Positions 1 to 12,000 of a stretch of DNA of 64,000 bases are shown here, piece after piece. The notes under the pieces are model-generated. The model worked only from the letters and a program-made list of their open reading frames with translations. It ran no database searches and was not told where the DNA came from. The translations under genes and the position numbers were made by a program. Source of the stretch: Limonium bicolor (taxonomy: Eukaryota > Streptophyta > Magnoliopsida > Caryophyllales > Plumbaginaceae); assembly GCA_023374045.1 (NCBI GenBank), contig CM041777.1:84438300-84502299 (forward strand). Reading direction: 5' to 3'. Within the stretch, counting starts at the first letter, position 1; every line of letters starts with the position of its first letter.

Positions 1-59
1 ATATGTGCCAAGTGTAAATGCTCCTGCTAGAATTGATGTTTAGGAGGACAGGTTGCAAA

Positions 60-1832
60 TGAGTCTAACACTCGGGTAAAGCGTGGTAGACCAGTCGGTT
101 CCAAAGATAAAAACCCTCAAAATGAAAGGGGGGATGCATTAAAGATGGTCTAAGTGAGAAGAGTGAGACTCTTAAAGAGTCTGTAGACATGACAGTTGTT
201 GAAATACAAAAAAAAAATCAGGTACCAGAAGTGAGTATTGATATTAAGAGATCTCGATCAACTATGTCATGAATGAAATACTATAAAGCAAACATGAAAT
301 TGACGTCAATAAAATTTTTGCATACAATGTAGCGCTACAAGTTTAAAATGAGGAAGATAATCAAGCACCAAAGTCTGTTGAAGAACACATGCAAATATAC
401 TAATTGATTAAAATGCAAAGATGTTATTGAAGCAGAAACTAAACTCACTTCGAAAATGTGAGGTTTTTGAACCAGTGGTCCTGTCACCAATAATATTAAA
501 GTAGTTGGTTATACATGAAGAAAACTTATTCCCCAGTTATGGTTGTCACAAGTTTTGATACTTGATAAGTTTGGGAAGCCAAGAAAGGCTTGACATCTGA
601 TTAATAGATGTGGTCACAACCTATCTATATGGATTGGTGTTTTGTATGAGGATACCAGAAGGATTCAAATTGCTTGAAGCATTCGAATCAAGCCCTAAAG
701 AAAATTTTTCTATTAAATTGAATAAACCCCTGTATGGACTAAAGCACTCGGGTCATATGTAGTATAATCGCCTCAGTGAATTCTTACTTAATAAAGACTA
801 TAAGAATGACTCAGTTTATCCTTGTATATTCATAAAGAAAGACGAATATGGGATTGTCATAATTTTAGTCTATGTTGATGACCTCATCACAATTGGAACT
901 CCCGCGGAACTTTAAAAAGCTACTGAATGTTTGAAGTCATAATTTGAGATGAAAGATCTCAGTTGAACAAATTTTGCCTTGGACTACAACTTGAGCATTC
1001 ATCAAGTGGTTATTCCTACACTAGACTCACTATATATATTACAAAAGTACTAAAACAATTTTATAAGGATCATGCTCATCCATTAAGTTTCCCAGTAGTT
1101 GTGAGGTCCTTAGATGTGAACAATGACCCATTTAAGCCCTGTGAAAGTGATGAAAAGTAACTTTGTCATAGTCGATCTGATATAGCATTTTCTGTAAATC
1201 CATTATCAGATATAACGTTAATCCAACAAAAAGACATTGGAATTTTGTCAAGCATGTACTTTATTATCTTCGAGGTACTATGGATATATGAGATTGTTCT
1301 TTCCAAAGACACTGATCTCTGTTTTAGTAGGTTATGCTGATGTTGGCTACCATCTGATTCCCACAACGCCAAAGCAAGGTCACAAACAGGTTGTGTATTT
1401 AGCCATGGAGTTACAAACTATATCATGGAAATCTATAAAGAAAACGACGGTGGCCACCTCCTTCAATCAAGCATAAATCCTAGCTATATATGCACGAAGT
1501 TGGTTGAGAATGTGTTTGGTTAAGATCCATGATTCTGCATGTATAAGAGATGTGTAGCCTATCTTTTGATAATAAAAAAAATCCGACTATATTATGAAGA
1601 CAATGGTGCTTGTATGGCTTAGCTAAGAGACGGGTGCCTCGAAGAAGATAGAACGAAGCACATGTCCCCAAAGTATTTCTTCACCCATGAGCTTCAGAAG
1701 AATGAAAAAATTGATATACAATCAATAAGCTCAAGTAAGAATTTGACACATATATTCACCAAGTCGCTTCCTACTTCAACTTTTGAAAAGTTAATCCTCA
1801 AGATTGGACTATGCAGATTAAGAGATTTGTAG
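60..1832 (+). pseudogene. Degenerate copia pol (integrase tail, reverse transcriptase, RNase H)
   Basis: Translation in shifting frames gives familiar copia blocks. Near 75-125 is a Lys/Arg-rich stretch of the type RGRPVGSKDKNP that lies between integrase and RT. Around 640-760 is the RT block with PLYGLK. Around 870-890 is the catalytic motif YVDDL. Around 1250-1420 is the start of RNase H, and 1600-1830 holds its C-terminal part. Frames are broken by numerous stops and indels, so no product is expected. Copia pol normally encodes protease, integrase, RT and RNase H as one polyprotein; only the 3' portion is present here. Confidence 0.8.
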
Positions 1833-1948
1833 TGACGTTTTGTTCGAGGGGAGAATGATTGCGCTCTTTTTTCTTAATCTTGATTTTTATCCCGGCCCTT
1901 TGTTTTTCTAGACAAGGTTTTTAACAAGACAATCAATGTCGGACATTC

Positions 1949-1957
1949 GAGGGGAAG
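1949..1957 (+). other. Polypurine tract of the copia remnant
   Basis: The purine run GAGGGGAAG lies directly against the LTR start, where second-strand priming takes place in LTR retrotransposons. Confidence 0.65.
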
Positions 1958-2141
1958 TGTTGTAAATAGTTAATGTCCGGTAACAAGAGATATATTACCT
2001 CAGTTATTAGGGTTACTTTTTTATTCCATATTTCTCAATAAATATATACTATTATACCCACTAATCGATGGAATGAGAGATCTTGCTTTCATACCTATCT
2101 TATGAACTCTCTCACTTTTGTTCTCTCCCTCATTTACAACA
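1958..2141 (+). repeat. 3' LTR of the copia remnant, 184 bp
   Basis: The LTR begins TGTTGTAAAT and ends ATTTACAACA, a perfect 10-bp terminal inverted repeat with canonical TG...CA ends. It is preceded by a purine-rich tract, CGAGGGGAAG, which is the plus-strand primer site. The small size fits short-LTR copia elements. Confidence 0.85.
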
Positions 2142-2708
2142 ATTATTACCACATTGTAAACATGTTTTTGGCCATGGATAGCTGCTTAATTAGTCCTCTG
2201 CATTTCATTATGCTCTCTGAGGTAAATTGATGGTTCTAGTTCAAGCATGCATTATAAGAAAACTGCCGGAAGGTTAAAAAAAATATTACGATATTAAAAA
2301 CTACATATATGTATGAAGATTTAAATAAATCGCTCATTTTATTAATCCTATACTTTGGACAGGAGATTCATCTACCTTGCCCTTGAAACAAACAAACTTA
2401 CAGACTCCCAAAAAAGCCAAAAAAAAAAACATCACAATCTCCACTTCCCTAATTATACAACTTTGCTTAATTTCGAGAATGAGGTGTGTACACAATACAT
2501 AAATGAACCTTGCTTTTGGCAGTTGTATCCGCATCTCCTTTTTTTTTTTTTTGTTTCTAACCAGTCCTAAAAATATGTGATTCATTCAAAACGGGGTAGA
2601 GAGTAATGACTTTGATATACAAAATTAAAAGAAAATGAAAACCAATCGATCAATAATTTCTGTCTTTCTTTGTGTCTGTGTGTGTGTGGCTCTTTGTTGA
2701 TGTTGTTC
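2142..2708. other. Intergenic, including the probable 3' UTR of the laccase gene
   Basis: No coding sequence is recognised. On the minus strand, downstream of the laccase stop codon, an AATAAA-like signal lies near 2337-2342, and poly-A/poly-T and GT-rich runs occur at 2424-2432, 2536-2553 and 2664-2690. The first ~150 bases after the LTR look like ordinary non-coding DNA. Confidence 0.5.
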
Positions 2709-4629
2709 TTAGCATTTAGGTAGATCATGTGGTGGTGGGATAACAGATTGGTTAGGACCCTTGCCGTTATCCACCACAAACGCCATTTTAAGTCCCCAAG
2801 TAGTGTGTACTTCCAAGTGACAATGCATAAACCACACACCTGCATTAAAATTCAACAATATTTATTAATAATTAAACTTAAACCTTCGATGAATCCTCAA
2901 ATAAAAATAAAAATTTAATTACCTGGATTATCAGCCCTGAACCTGATAGCAGTCCATCCACCAGCAGGCACACCAACAGTGTTTCTCTCAACAGGATCCA
3001 CTAAATTAAACTTTTTAGGATCTTTCTTCCCATTATAATTCCCAATCCCTCTTCCAACCACAAAGAAATTAAACCCATGTAAATGAATAGGATGACTTTC
3101 CGGCGCCACAATCCCTGTATCCTGCAACACAAGCTGCACAGTCGCATTGTATGGCAATCGGTAAACCCTAGTGGCTTTCTCTGTCCCCAGGTTGGTGGGT
3201 CCTGGTCCGGTGTAGTTAAACGCGTGTGGTGGTTTCCCTGGGAAATCATCAGTGAATACACCACTGATATTGAAGTAGTTAGCTTGAAGGAGTGCGGTTT
3301 TAGGCATAACAAATGTGACATTGTTGATATTAGCCACGATTCTACTCCCGTTTGTGGCTACACAGGAGGGGCAGGGATTGATCCCTAAACCGACTGTGAA
3401 GAGGAGGTCATGGGTAATGGTTAAGGGGATTTTAGCTGGGTAGAGTTTGGAATTTAGTGAACGGAGGGAGTTGATGAAGTTGTCAGCGGTTACGGTTGAG
3501 TTTTGTGGTGGTGGTTTAGTGAGGATTGTGGTGATCCTTTTGTTTGAAGAGGTAGGTGATGATGATGTGTAGTCTAAAGTGGCGGTACCAGTGGCGTTGT
3601 CAACAGCAACGGGTGCATCCATGAAAGGTGAAGCGGAGAGGATATATTTTCGATTGGATGGTACTTTGTTTCTGGGTTTAAGTATGATGTTTGTGGTTTG
3701 ACCAGGTGCGATTAAGACAGTATCAGTGATGAATGGTTTAACATAAGTAGCGTCAACTTCAACGACTGTGAAATTATGTCCAGCGATTTTGAAGAAAAGC
3801 TCTTCGTTGAGTGCGGCGTTGATGAGTCTAAGCATATAGGTTTTACCTTTCTTGACACGGATGTTGAACCCGGCATTGTTGTTAGGTGGGCAAGTGGGAG
3901 TTGTACGTAGTAATGTGCCAGGATGACCGTTGATGACATGTGCATCGGAGACGTTAGGTGCGAGACCGGTTTTCATGGCGGAGTTGATTACGTTTTCAGT
4001 ATCGGATTTCCACCATTCAGCTAGTACGACAACGACTTCTTTGTTTGGTTTTGGGAATGGGTATGGGACTCCAAGTGGTGGGAGGATGACTATGGCTCCA
4101 TGGACTGTGGCTCTTAGCCAGAGGATATGAGCGTGCCAGAAGAGTGTGCCGCGTTGACCTGTTACAGTGAAGTTGTAGAGGTAGGTTTGACCGGGTTGGA
4201 TTGGGCATTGTGTAATGTATGCAGGTCCATCAGCCCATCCGGTTCTCATTTGTCTAATACCGTGCCAGTGAATTGAGAGGTTGTATTTGACGTGGTTGAC
4301 GACTTTAACAAGAACGTTATCGCCTTCCCTGGCGTAGAGTGTGGGACCTGGGAACTGACCGTTGACTGTCACGATTTGCTTGGTTGAGCACAGCCTTGTG
4401 TAATTTGACATCACCACCTGAAGAGCATATATATATGAACCCGGCAGGGTTACATTAACTAAGTTTAAGTACTGATCGATCGATCGATGTAATTAGTATA
4501 AATAAGATGTGTTTGTAATCAACTTACATTGAACTTGTAATGACGAACTCTGCATTCAACAACACCAGAAGCGAAGAACATGCAGCAAGCCAAAAATAAG
4601 ACGAGAAACCTAATCCCAGAGAGCGTCAT
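2709..4629 (-). CDS. LAC: Laccase (multicopper oxidase), LAC4-like clade
   Basis: The predicted protein is 575 aa, from exons 4629-4528, 4417-2923 and 2839-2709. Introns of 110 and 83 bp have GT-AG ends, in phases 0 and 1. Residues 1-25 form a hydrophobic signal peptide, so the enzyme should be secreted to the cell wall, where plant laccases oxidise monolignols with reduction of O2 to water. All four copper motifs are intact: HWHG (84-87), HAH (129-131), HPIHLHG (476-482) and HCHLEVH (538-544), the last followed by a non-Met axial position as is usual in plant laccases. Many N-glycosylation sequons are present and the C-terminus ends in LPKC as in the family. The wording around RHYKFNVV and [10 protein letters not shown] is closest to the LAC4/10/11 group. 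The start is the only ATG giving a signal peptide. A miR397-like site lies at 3804-3824. Plant laccases usually have about five introns; here the central three are missing and exon 2 is one 1495-nt block. Confidence 0.95.
3804..3824 (-). promoter_or_regulatory. Probable miR397 target site in the laccase mRNA
   Basis: The plus strand here equals mature miR397a at 19 of 21 positions. Pairing with the laccase mRNA would therefore have two A:C mismatches, at miRNA positions 3 and 12. The site lies in codons for the conserved INAALNE block, the known miR397 target location in plant laccases, where the miRNA lowers lignin laccase mRNA. The identification is by recall of the miRNA sequence, not by search. 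The mismatch at position 12 lies just outside the 10/11 cut site. Confidence 0.7.
4418..4527 (-). other. Laccase intron 1
   Basis: The donor GTAAGTT follows codon 34 and the acceptor CAG precedes the next codon, so the 110-bp intron is phase 0. It contains (ATCG) and (AT) simple runs near 4425-4488. The second intron is 2840-2922 (donor GTAATT, acceptor GCAG, phase 1). Confidence 0.88.
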
Positions 4630-5000
4630 TTCGATATGGCCGACCGATGAATGAGCTCTTTTCCTTAGAGCTAGTAGCTAGCGATCAGCCTTGTAGTTGT
4701 AAGGAATAGATAGAAAGTTGCTGCTATGATTGACTGAGATTTAGAGAGATGAGTTATTCTGGCAGGATGGCACCTCCTTTTAAAAAGGATCGATTCCTCT
4801 CTCTGGAGAAGTGTTTCCAACAAAAAAGTGGTTCAGTAGTAGCTACTATTCTAACTAGCAAAGCAAAGCAGATGGCGATGAAATCCGGTCCGATGTCGTT
4901 TTTACTTAAGGTAGGTGAATGAAAGCGGGATTTGGACTCACCGCGAACAAGCAAGCCTAGCTTCACTTCCAAGGCTTTACTTTTATTTATTTATTTTGCA
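4630..5000 (-). promoter_or_regulatory. Laccase 5' UTR and proximal promoter
   Basis: A TATA-like AT box inside CCTTTTAAAAAGG (4777-4789) lies about 150 bp before the ATG. At 4910-4916 the minus strand reads ACCTACC, the AC-I element bound by secondary-wall R2R3-MYBs in lignin genes, about 280 bp before the ATG. Both calls are by motif only. Together with the miR397 site they fit a lignin-type laccase. Confidence 0.5.
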
Positions 5001-5579
5001 AATTAAACGGACCAACTAAGCTAAGCTAGCAACATATATTATTAGATACCACCTGCAGATAATTCCTTCTCTCTCTGCTATACTTATGATAGTAGTAGTG
5101 AATTATTCTCTTATATGTCTCCTTCAAAAAGTGGTTCTTTATTAGGTGTTACGTAAACATACCACACTGTATTTCATTCCTCAGCAGTAATGATTAATTC
5201 ATGTACCGCTACTAATTAATTTTGTGTAAGCTAGCTAACTTTTGTCCATGCATGAGCATCTATCATATATTATAGGGATACTGTAATGTCATGTTATATT
5301 AATTCATTCCAAGTCAATATGCAAATAATGCGATCGACCTAGGTAAAAAGTACGTACTCTATATTATTGCCAGCTAGCTCAGAGATCCATTCACGATCAT
5401 CAAAATCAAGGTAAGTTGCAAATGAAACTTCTCGGTTATACGGTAGAATTGGGCACTTAATTTGGAGCTAGCTTTGAAAAACGATTACCATCTGTCAGAT
5501 TTGAAATAAAACAATTGTAACTTTTTAAACCCAACCGGAAACTAATTAATATTTTGATTTCAAATCAGACAAACACTAC
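5001..5579. other. Intergenic DNA upstream of the laccase
   Basis: AT-rich sequence with repeated AGCTAGCT-type words. No gene or element end is recognised. It may include distal laccase promoter. Confidence 0.4.
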
Positions 5580-7485
5580 TTCACAAGATTTATAGGAAAA
5601 TTAGACAACCAAACATAAAGACCACCTAATAATCTCTATCCCCTTACTATCACAAACCACACCCGGTGAAGAAAAGCATCAACAACCGGATCAACAAAGG
5701 AACTTGACTAGAGAAACTGAGCAAACGGGAGACAATCAGACTCCACCACCGTAAGACCACACAAATCCACGCCACACGACACAGCATGAGCCTCCGCCAA
5801 AGTAGAAGAAAGCGAAGCATCGCCTTACCACAGCCATGCCCCTAATAAGCCCACCATCGCCTTCCCGACCAACGCCCGAACCAGAATACTAGACCATCCT
5901 CCCCCCCCCCCCCCTCGCGGATTGCATCTGTGTTCACCTTTGCCCACCCCTAGAAGGTGGTAACCAAACTCGAGCCATCCTTCACCACGACTCTGCTGCC
6001 AACCAGCTCCTAGAAGTGACGAACATATTTCAAAGATCCCTCGTAGCACAGCAAGAAGGAGCCCCCTGCCGATGAAGGACATCGTTACTAGCCCACCGAA
6101 TGGCTCATCACCAAACCAGGACATCAGCTAGCCCCGAGCTAGAAACTTGATCAACTAGCCCATCCAACCAACAGTCAACTGACATCCTAGCACCCTCGAC
6201 CCAATTTTTCAAGCAAGACCAACGAGTCTCCCAACACCAAGCCCTCCCGCGGACAAGTCACAAAAACATGTTACCAATCCTCCCAACCCCCACAAAGAAC
6301 ACAACCACCATTCCCAAGCCTTACTGAGCCACGCTTGCCCCTACTGCCAGCGCCCCAAGCCAAAGTCGCCAACCAAACACCAAGACCCGAGGCGGTAACG
6401 ACAAGGAAACCAGAATCTTAAGAAAACCAGACCTCTCACTATGCACCAATGATGATGGACTTAACGCATCTTGTACGACATGGCTAAAAAGTAAGCAGAC
6501 CAGACCGAGAAGGCCCCCGTTCTATGAAAAAACCAGCACATCCGATCCTCATTACCCAAACAAGGCGGCTTCTGCTGCAAGATCACCTTCGCATCCCAAC
6601 CCCCCACCAACACTTTGCAGCGCCGACACCTTCAACCCATTAAAAAGGCCAACCCGCGAGATGATCATCCAAAAAGAATAAGGGCGCAACACCCACGGAT
6701 CACTCCATATGTCAATGGAAGAACCATCCCCTACATGCCAACAACAACTTTTCTCCATCCACTCCAATTAGGGGTGCCAAAATCGGGTTTCGGGTCAGGT
6801 TGAGCCCAATCCGGACCCGACCCGAAAATAGTTTTGGTCAACCCGAACCCGAAGCGGGTTGACCCAAACCCGACCCGTTTTTCAAAAATTTATTTTATTT
6901 TTAAAATTTTGGATTTTTAATAAATAAATATAATACTTTAATATTATTTATTATGTACTATATTTAATCATAAATCACTAATTAAATGTTTATTTAGTCA
7001 TAAATCAATCATTAAACACTATTTGAGTCATTAAATATAACATATTTTCTATTTTTAATTAAATTTTTCTTGGGTTACGGGTTGACGGGTTCAACCCGAA
7101 CCCGAAGCGGGTTTTAATGACCCAACCCGACCTGAAAATCTTTTCGGGTCAAAAATCTCAACCCGAACCCGGCTTTTTACGGTCGGGTTTCGAGTTCGGG
7201 TCAAGATTGACATCCCTAACTTTAATCCCTTACACAATGACTGGCAGATAGAACTCCCCCTTGCATTGGCCTAGCATCCAACAAACAAGAAGAAGGGAAG
7301 TACATAGCCTTCAAAAATTGTCCAAGAAAAGAAACTGGCTGGGACAGAATACACCAGCAAAACTTACTCAGCAAAGCAAAGTTATGGGCCTCAAAAGCCC
7401 GGAAACCCAGATTGTAACTTAAGAGTTGCATTTCTTCTATTTGAAACATGCAGGTTAAATATGATGACAAATAAATAAACCTCAA
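5580..7485 (-). mobile_element. Dead LINE (L1-type), C-terminal part of ORF2 with RNase H
   Basis: Reading the minus strand from 7485, the first block resembles the segment after the RT domain of plant LINE ORF2 (LGFRAFEAHNFALLSKF...). The next block holds the W-x-VGDG-x-SIDIW-x-DPW motif (about 6730-6650), and an RNase H-like block follows with ESD and AEAHA motifs around 5830-5720. Stops and frameshifts are frequent, the 5' half including the RT catalytic part is absent, and a hAT MITE splits the copy at 6769-7218. A run of 14 C lies at 5901-5914. Confidence 0.75.
6769..7218. mobile_element. hAT-type MITE inside the LINE, 450 bp
   Basis: The ends are TAGGGGTGCCAA and, inverted, TAGGGATGTCAA. 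They are flanked by an 8-bp duplication with two transitions, ACTCCAAT (6761-6768) and ACTTTAAT (7219-7226). Subterminal regions are rich in GGGTTCGGGT/ACCCGAACCC words on both sides of an AT-rich core. An 8-bp duplication and these ends fit hAT. There is no transposase, so it is non-autonomous. Confidence 0.8.
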
Positions 7486-7527
7486 AGTTAAATTGTGAAA
7501 TTACCTTGACATATAATGTAACGTTAA

Positions 7528-7857
7528 GTGCATGATTATCAATGATTCTTAAGGAATCTTAGTTAAATAAAATAAAGTAAAAATATGAGATGAAAATAAG
7601 ATGGGGGAGAGAGATTAAGAACCCATGAGAGAGGGTTCTTCCACAAGAACTCTTAAGAACATAAATATGAGCCCCACAATAATTATTATTCCAATCACAA
7701 TGTTCCACATAGATGAAAGAGAAAAAAATAAAAACTAATATGTGAGTTCTCTGATATTGTTAAAAATTAGATGTGGTTCTTAAAATGAGGTGGAAGAAAG
7801 AGAAATATGGGAGAGAATGTTAAGAACTCATTTTTGAGTTCTTTGATAATCATGCTC
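7528..7857. mobile_element. Tourist-like (PIF/Harbinger) MITE, 330 bp
   Basis: Terminal inverted repeats GTGCATGATTATCAA and GAGCATGATTATCAA match at 14 of 15 positions. They are flanked on both sides by the 3-bp target TAA (7525-7527 and 7858-7860). The interior contains repeated AAGAACTC/GAGTTCTT words and no ORF. Confidence 0.85.
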
Positions 7858-7860
7858 TAA

Positions 7861-9090
7861 GAGGGTTTTTCAAATATATTTAGAGGACTAAAGAATTAAG
7901 GTGTTTTAATTATATATATTCGGAACAATAAAGGCTAGGTAGAGACCTTGGAGGACGATCGATATTGCCGTTTGACTTGATGTTGAAGATGGGTAATATA
8001 AACTGTCCAAGTTTGATTGAAAACACTCTTGTTACGGAACTATCTTAATCAAGAGTAAGTACAGACAGATGAAAACCAGGATGACATGAAGGGACAGCAA
8101 CTAACAAACTAGTAGGGTCGTGGTAGTTCGATACAGGCAACGAAACAAAGGCAGTGGTATTGTGGAGAAGCAGCTCTCAAAGTTTGGGTGAGAAATAGCT
8201 TTCGAAAAGATAAGATACGACGCACAAACCAACCCAATCCCATGCCCTGCGGCTATCTACATCCAAAGCCTGATATCTTCCATTGTTTCAAAGCTAAGGT
8301 TAGACCGATATAGTACGTAGTACTATTTAATTTGATTGCTGCATCAGCTCCATAAAACATCTGCAACACTTTTCCCAAGTGTCTTTCTCACTTTATCTGT
8401 CTGGCATGTTTTGTGAAAGAGAGATCAAAGCAATTCCACGACAGCACGTATTAATCTATCGGATTATGGTTGACTTGTAATCTCAAATTTCGCAATTCTG
8501 GTACATCCCTTTGGTGATAGGATACTATCATAGTTCTTTCCGTGCACACGCACACGGTGAGACTGCGACAAAACAAAAGATGGACGGACATGAAGTTATC
8601 TTGGCTTGCAAACTAATCACACCGCAAATCACGGGTATTATATTATATCATATGCGTCTCCCGTCCCATCCTTTCTTGATTACTTCACCTTTTAGTGAAT
8701 TCCACAAGCTTATAAGCACAGCCGGAAAGAACGAAACTGCTTTGTACAGTTCTGTTCCGCGATAGCAAAGACATTCCCATCCATGCAAGTTTCAGCTTTA
8801 GGGATGGGTAGAAAGCAGCCCTTGCATTGCATCTAACCTGTAGTTAACATAGCACTTTTCGCTCTACACCTTTTTTAACTGAATATCCAGTAAAAAGTTA
8901 CCCCGCTAACATAAAACTTATCTTATAAATGAGTTTTATCTCCATCAAACCAGTTTACACAATAGATTTGAAAAGGCCAACTAACCAGTTTGATGTACAA
9001 AAATTGTCATCATAGATGCAAGATTCTCTCAAAACACTTTCCGATTGCTCTATAACATTACGATCATCAATACAAGCCACATTACCTTCT
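7861..9090. other. Intergenic and 3' flank of the L17 gene
   Basis: No credible coding sequence. The part nearest 9090 should contain the L17 3' UTR on the minus strand. The rest shows no terminal repeats or known domains. Confidence 0.4.
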
Positions 9091-12000
9091 TCAGACCAGC
9101 TCAATGTAGGCCATCGGAGCATTATCACCTCTTCTGGGCAAGGTTCTTATGACCCTCGTATACCCACCATTCCTCTCCCCATACCTATCCTGCACCTCCG
9201 CAAACAGTGCATGCACAATCTGCTTCTCGTAAATGAACCCGAGAGCTTGTCTACGCTTATGGAGGGACCCATCCTTCGCTAACGTTATCATCTTATCGAT
9301 GTACTTCCTCAGAGCACTTGCCCTGGCCTTGGTTGTCTTGATTCGTCCGTACTTGAGGAGCTGGGTTGTCAACCCTCTGAGAAGAGCCTTTCTCTGGTCC
9401 GCTGGCCTGCCCAATTTTGGCAGATGCCTTCCGTGCCGCATTGCAAGGACCTTGAACCTCCTGTTTTTGGATACGGTGAAACCATTTGCAAAGGGGTTTA
9501 CCTCTGCTACAGGGGAAAATGAAAGAAGAGTAAATGTGATTACAAATATACATTGTCAAGAGTAAAAGATACTCAACTCCCCAAACAGATGACGGTGGTG
9601 CTTAACTTTTTCACAGCAGAGATATTTCATTTACCATATCTACAGATCTTTCATCATTTGTTTCAGTATCTTAACAGTCTATTCCATGAACCTGCTATAG
9701 TTAATCTTAATATTAGTGCAGGAAAAGTTACTGGCTTCTCAAGCACATAGAATCTTCAGTATTCTCTGGAAGCTGACACTGAGCCACCAAGTATGATATC
9801 AACCCATACAATAAAAACACATTTCTAGATTCACCGAGCAAATCAAAAATTTCTTCAGTATCCAGTTGCTTTGACAACATTCTAGAATTTTTTAAAACCA
9901 GTAATGAGAATTTTGATGGACAACACAAATTAATACCAGATATAGTCAGTGTAGTCTACTCTAAGCCCAGAATGTATCCCCATACTCATCAGAACAACAT
10001 GCAGATGATCACACCCAAACACCATGTCAAGATTTAACATAAATGATCAACAAGTTTCTCAGCTACTTCCACAGTTGGGGCAAGAGTGGCTGATACACAC
10101 AGATATATCTATACATAATTAAGATTCCACACAAAAACACAAGGAGATAATGATAGGGATTAAACCCTATCTTACTAAGTAGTAACTCCACCGAAGTGGC
10201 CAAGTAACTCAACCGAAGTGGCCAATATCCTCGTAAAGAGGCCAAAATACATTCAATTCATCGATGTCTTTGCTTAAACCTCCAACCCTTATTTATACTA
10301 AATACTAGCCAAAATCCTAAACCTATTCAAACTAATAAATACATTCAACTTACAATAAATACTAACGACAATCTATCTAATAAATGATAAGATCCTAATC
10401 CTATTCAAACTAATAATTAAAAGTCATTCAAACTTACAATAACATTAATGACAATAAATACTAATTATCTAAACCCCTAGAACTTCCTAAACTACCCTAG
10501 TCCTAACATCACTCCCCCCCTAAGACAACCTTGGTCCTCAAGGTTGGAGAAAGAGAAAATAAAATTGCAAGAGAAGTCTAAATAGCACTTCAATGCAGCA
10601 GTAGCAGCCAGCTCATTAGTTCTTTCTTGAGGTTGAGTTGTCTTCTCTTGTTGCCGAGATTCATACCACTTTCATTTGACATTCTTTACCACTTCCAGCC
10701 TTGAATTTTGAATCGATATGTTCACCAAGGCGGTGGTAGTCGCTAACAGCAAGTTTTGAAACTACATCCGCCGATTAAAATTCTTCTCCCTTTTCTTCTC
10801 TTTTGTCTCCTTCTCTTCTTCTGTTCCTTCTTTCATTTTCGTTTGCTTTGATCTTGGAAGTTCTTGAAGTACAATTGGAAGATTTAGTGATGGGGAGTGC
10901 CCTAATCTCATGATTGTTTTCTTCTCTCTATGTTTTCTTCTTTTCCGCTTCCTCTTCTCCTTTTTCCTTCGATCGATTATTCTCTGCTTCGACGTTTAGC
11001 GGATTCCACCAACCCTAATCGACAAGGTTGTCGGTTATGGGACATTCTCTTGTGTTTTTGCAACAATTGTAGATGTCCGAACCTCTCAACGTTCTGTTCA
11101 AAGAGCATCTTTCTCTCGCACAAAAGCTCCTGCTAGTACCATCTCTTGTAATTTGGTTTCTCCTGCCTCTCTTTTTCCTAAATTCTCCAAACTTTCTATG
11201 ACTACGCTGGATATTCCTCTGACTTTTCTCTAACTAAGTCTTCTTGTTTTTTCGTCCTTTCACGCCTTCGAATATCTTATTAGTCTCAACTTCATGGCAG
11301 CCAGGTTCATCAATTCTTCCGTTTTCAGTTCTTCAATGGCCAACTCTTCTTATTCACCGTAAACTCTCTCCTGGCGGGACTCAAGAGCAATCACCGATTC
11401 TGGTTCGCAAGAGTCTTTGGGGCAGAAGGCTGTTGAATCTTTCTAGTAAGAATCCCTGAAAATCGCTCCAAGAAGAGTCCCGAACAGCATCCACAACCAT
11501 TGAAACCACTCAAATGCCACCCCTTCCATACAATACCCGACGGCCATGAATCGATCATCTTCTTCAATGTCGTTGATGGTAAAATATAGTTGCACTCTGC
11601 TCAGCCATTTTTGCGGATCAACACCCTCAAACACAGGAGGTTCAAGAACGTTACTGAACTCCATCTCTCTTTTTAATCTCCCAGTGTTTTTTTTTTTTGC
11701 CCCTCTCAAAACCCTAGGCCCTGGACAGAGCTCTGATACCAATTGATAGGATTAAACCCTATCTTACTAAGTAACTCCACCGAAGTGGCCAAGTAACTCC
11801 ACCGAAGTGGCCAATATCCTCTCAAAGAGGCCAAAATACATTCAATTCATCGATGTCTTGCTTATAACCTCCAACCCTTATTTATACTAAAATACTAGCC
11901 AAAATCCTAAACCTATTCAAACTAATAATAAAATACTATTCAAACTACAATAAATACTAACGACAAATCTATCCTAATAAATGATAAGATCCTAATCCTA

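Larger units (their letters stand above)
1..2141 (+). mobile_element. 3' part of a decayed Ty1/copia LTR retrotransposon
   Basis: The stretch reads as broken copia pol followed by a polypurine tract and a 3' LTR. The 5' LTR and gag lie outside the window or are lost. Integrase-tail, reverse transcriptase and RNase H homology appear in that order, the order that defines Ty1/copia. Many stops and frame changes show that it is long dead. The right end is fixed by the LTR terminus at 2141. A 5-bp flank ATTAT follows, but its partner cannot be checked. Confidence 0.85.

Noticed and set aside
5901..5914. Poly-C run as a possible assembly gap or junction
   Set aside because: LINE RNase H homology continues on both sides, so it is a simple homopolymer.
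9441..9441. Internal ATG as the start of a bacterial-type L17 gene
   Set aside because: The frame continues upstream to a proper splice acceptor that joins in phase to a transit-peptide exon, so this is the mature-protein region of a nuclear gene, not a plastid or bacterial gene.
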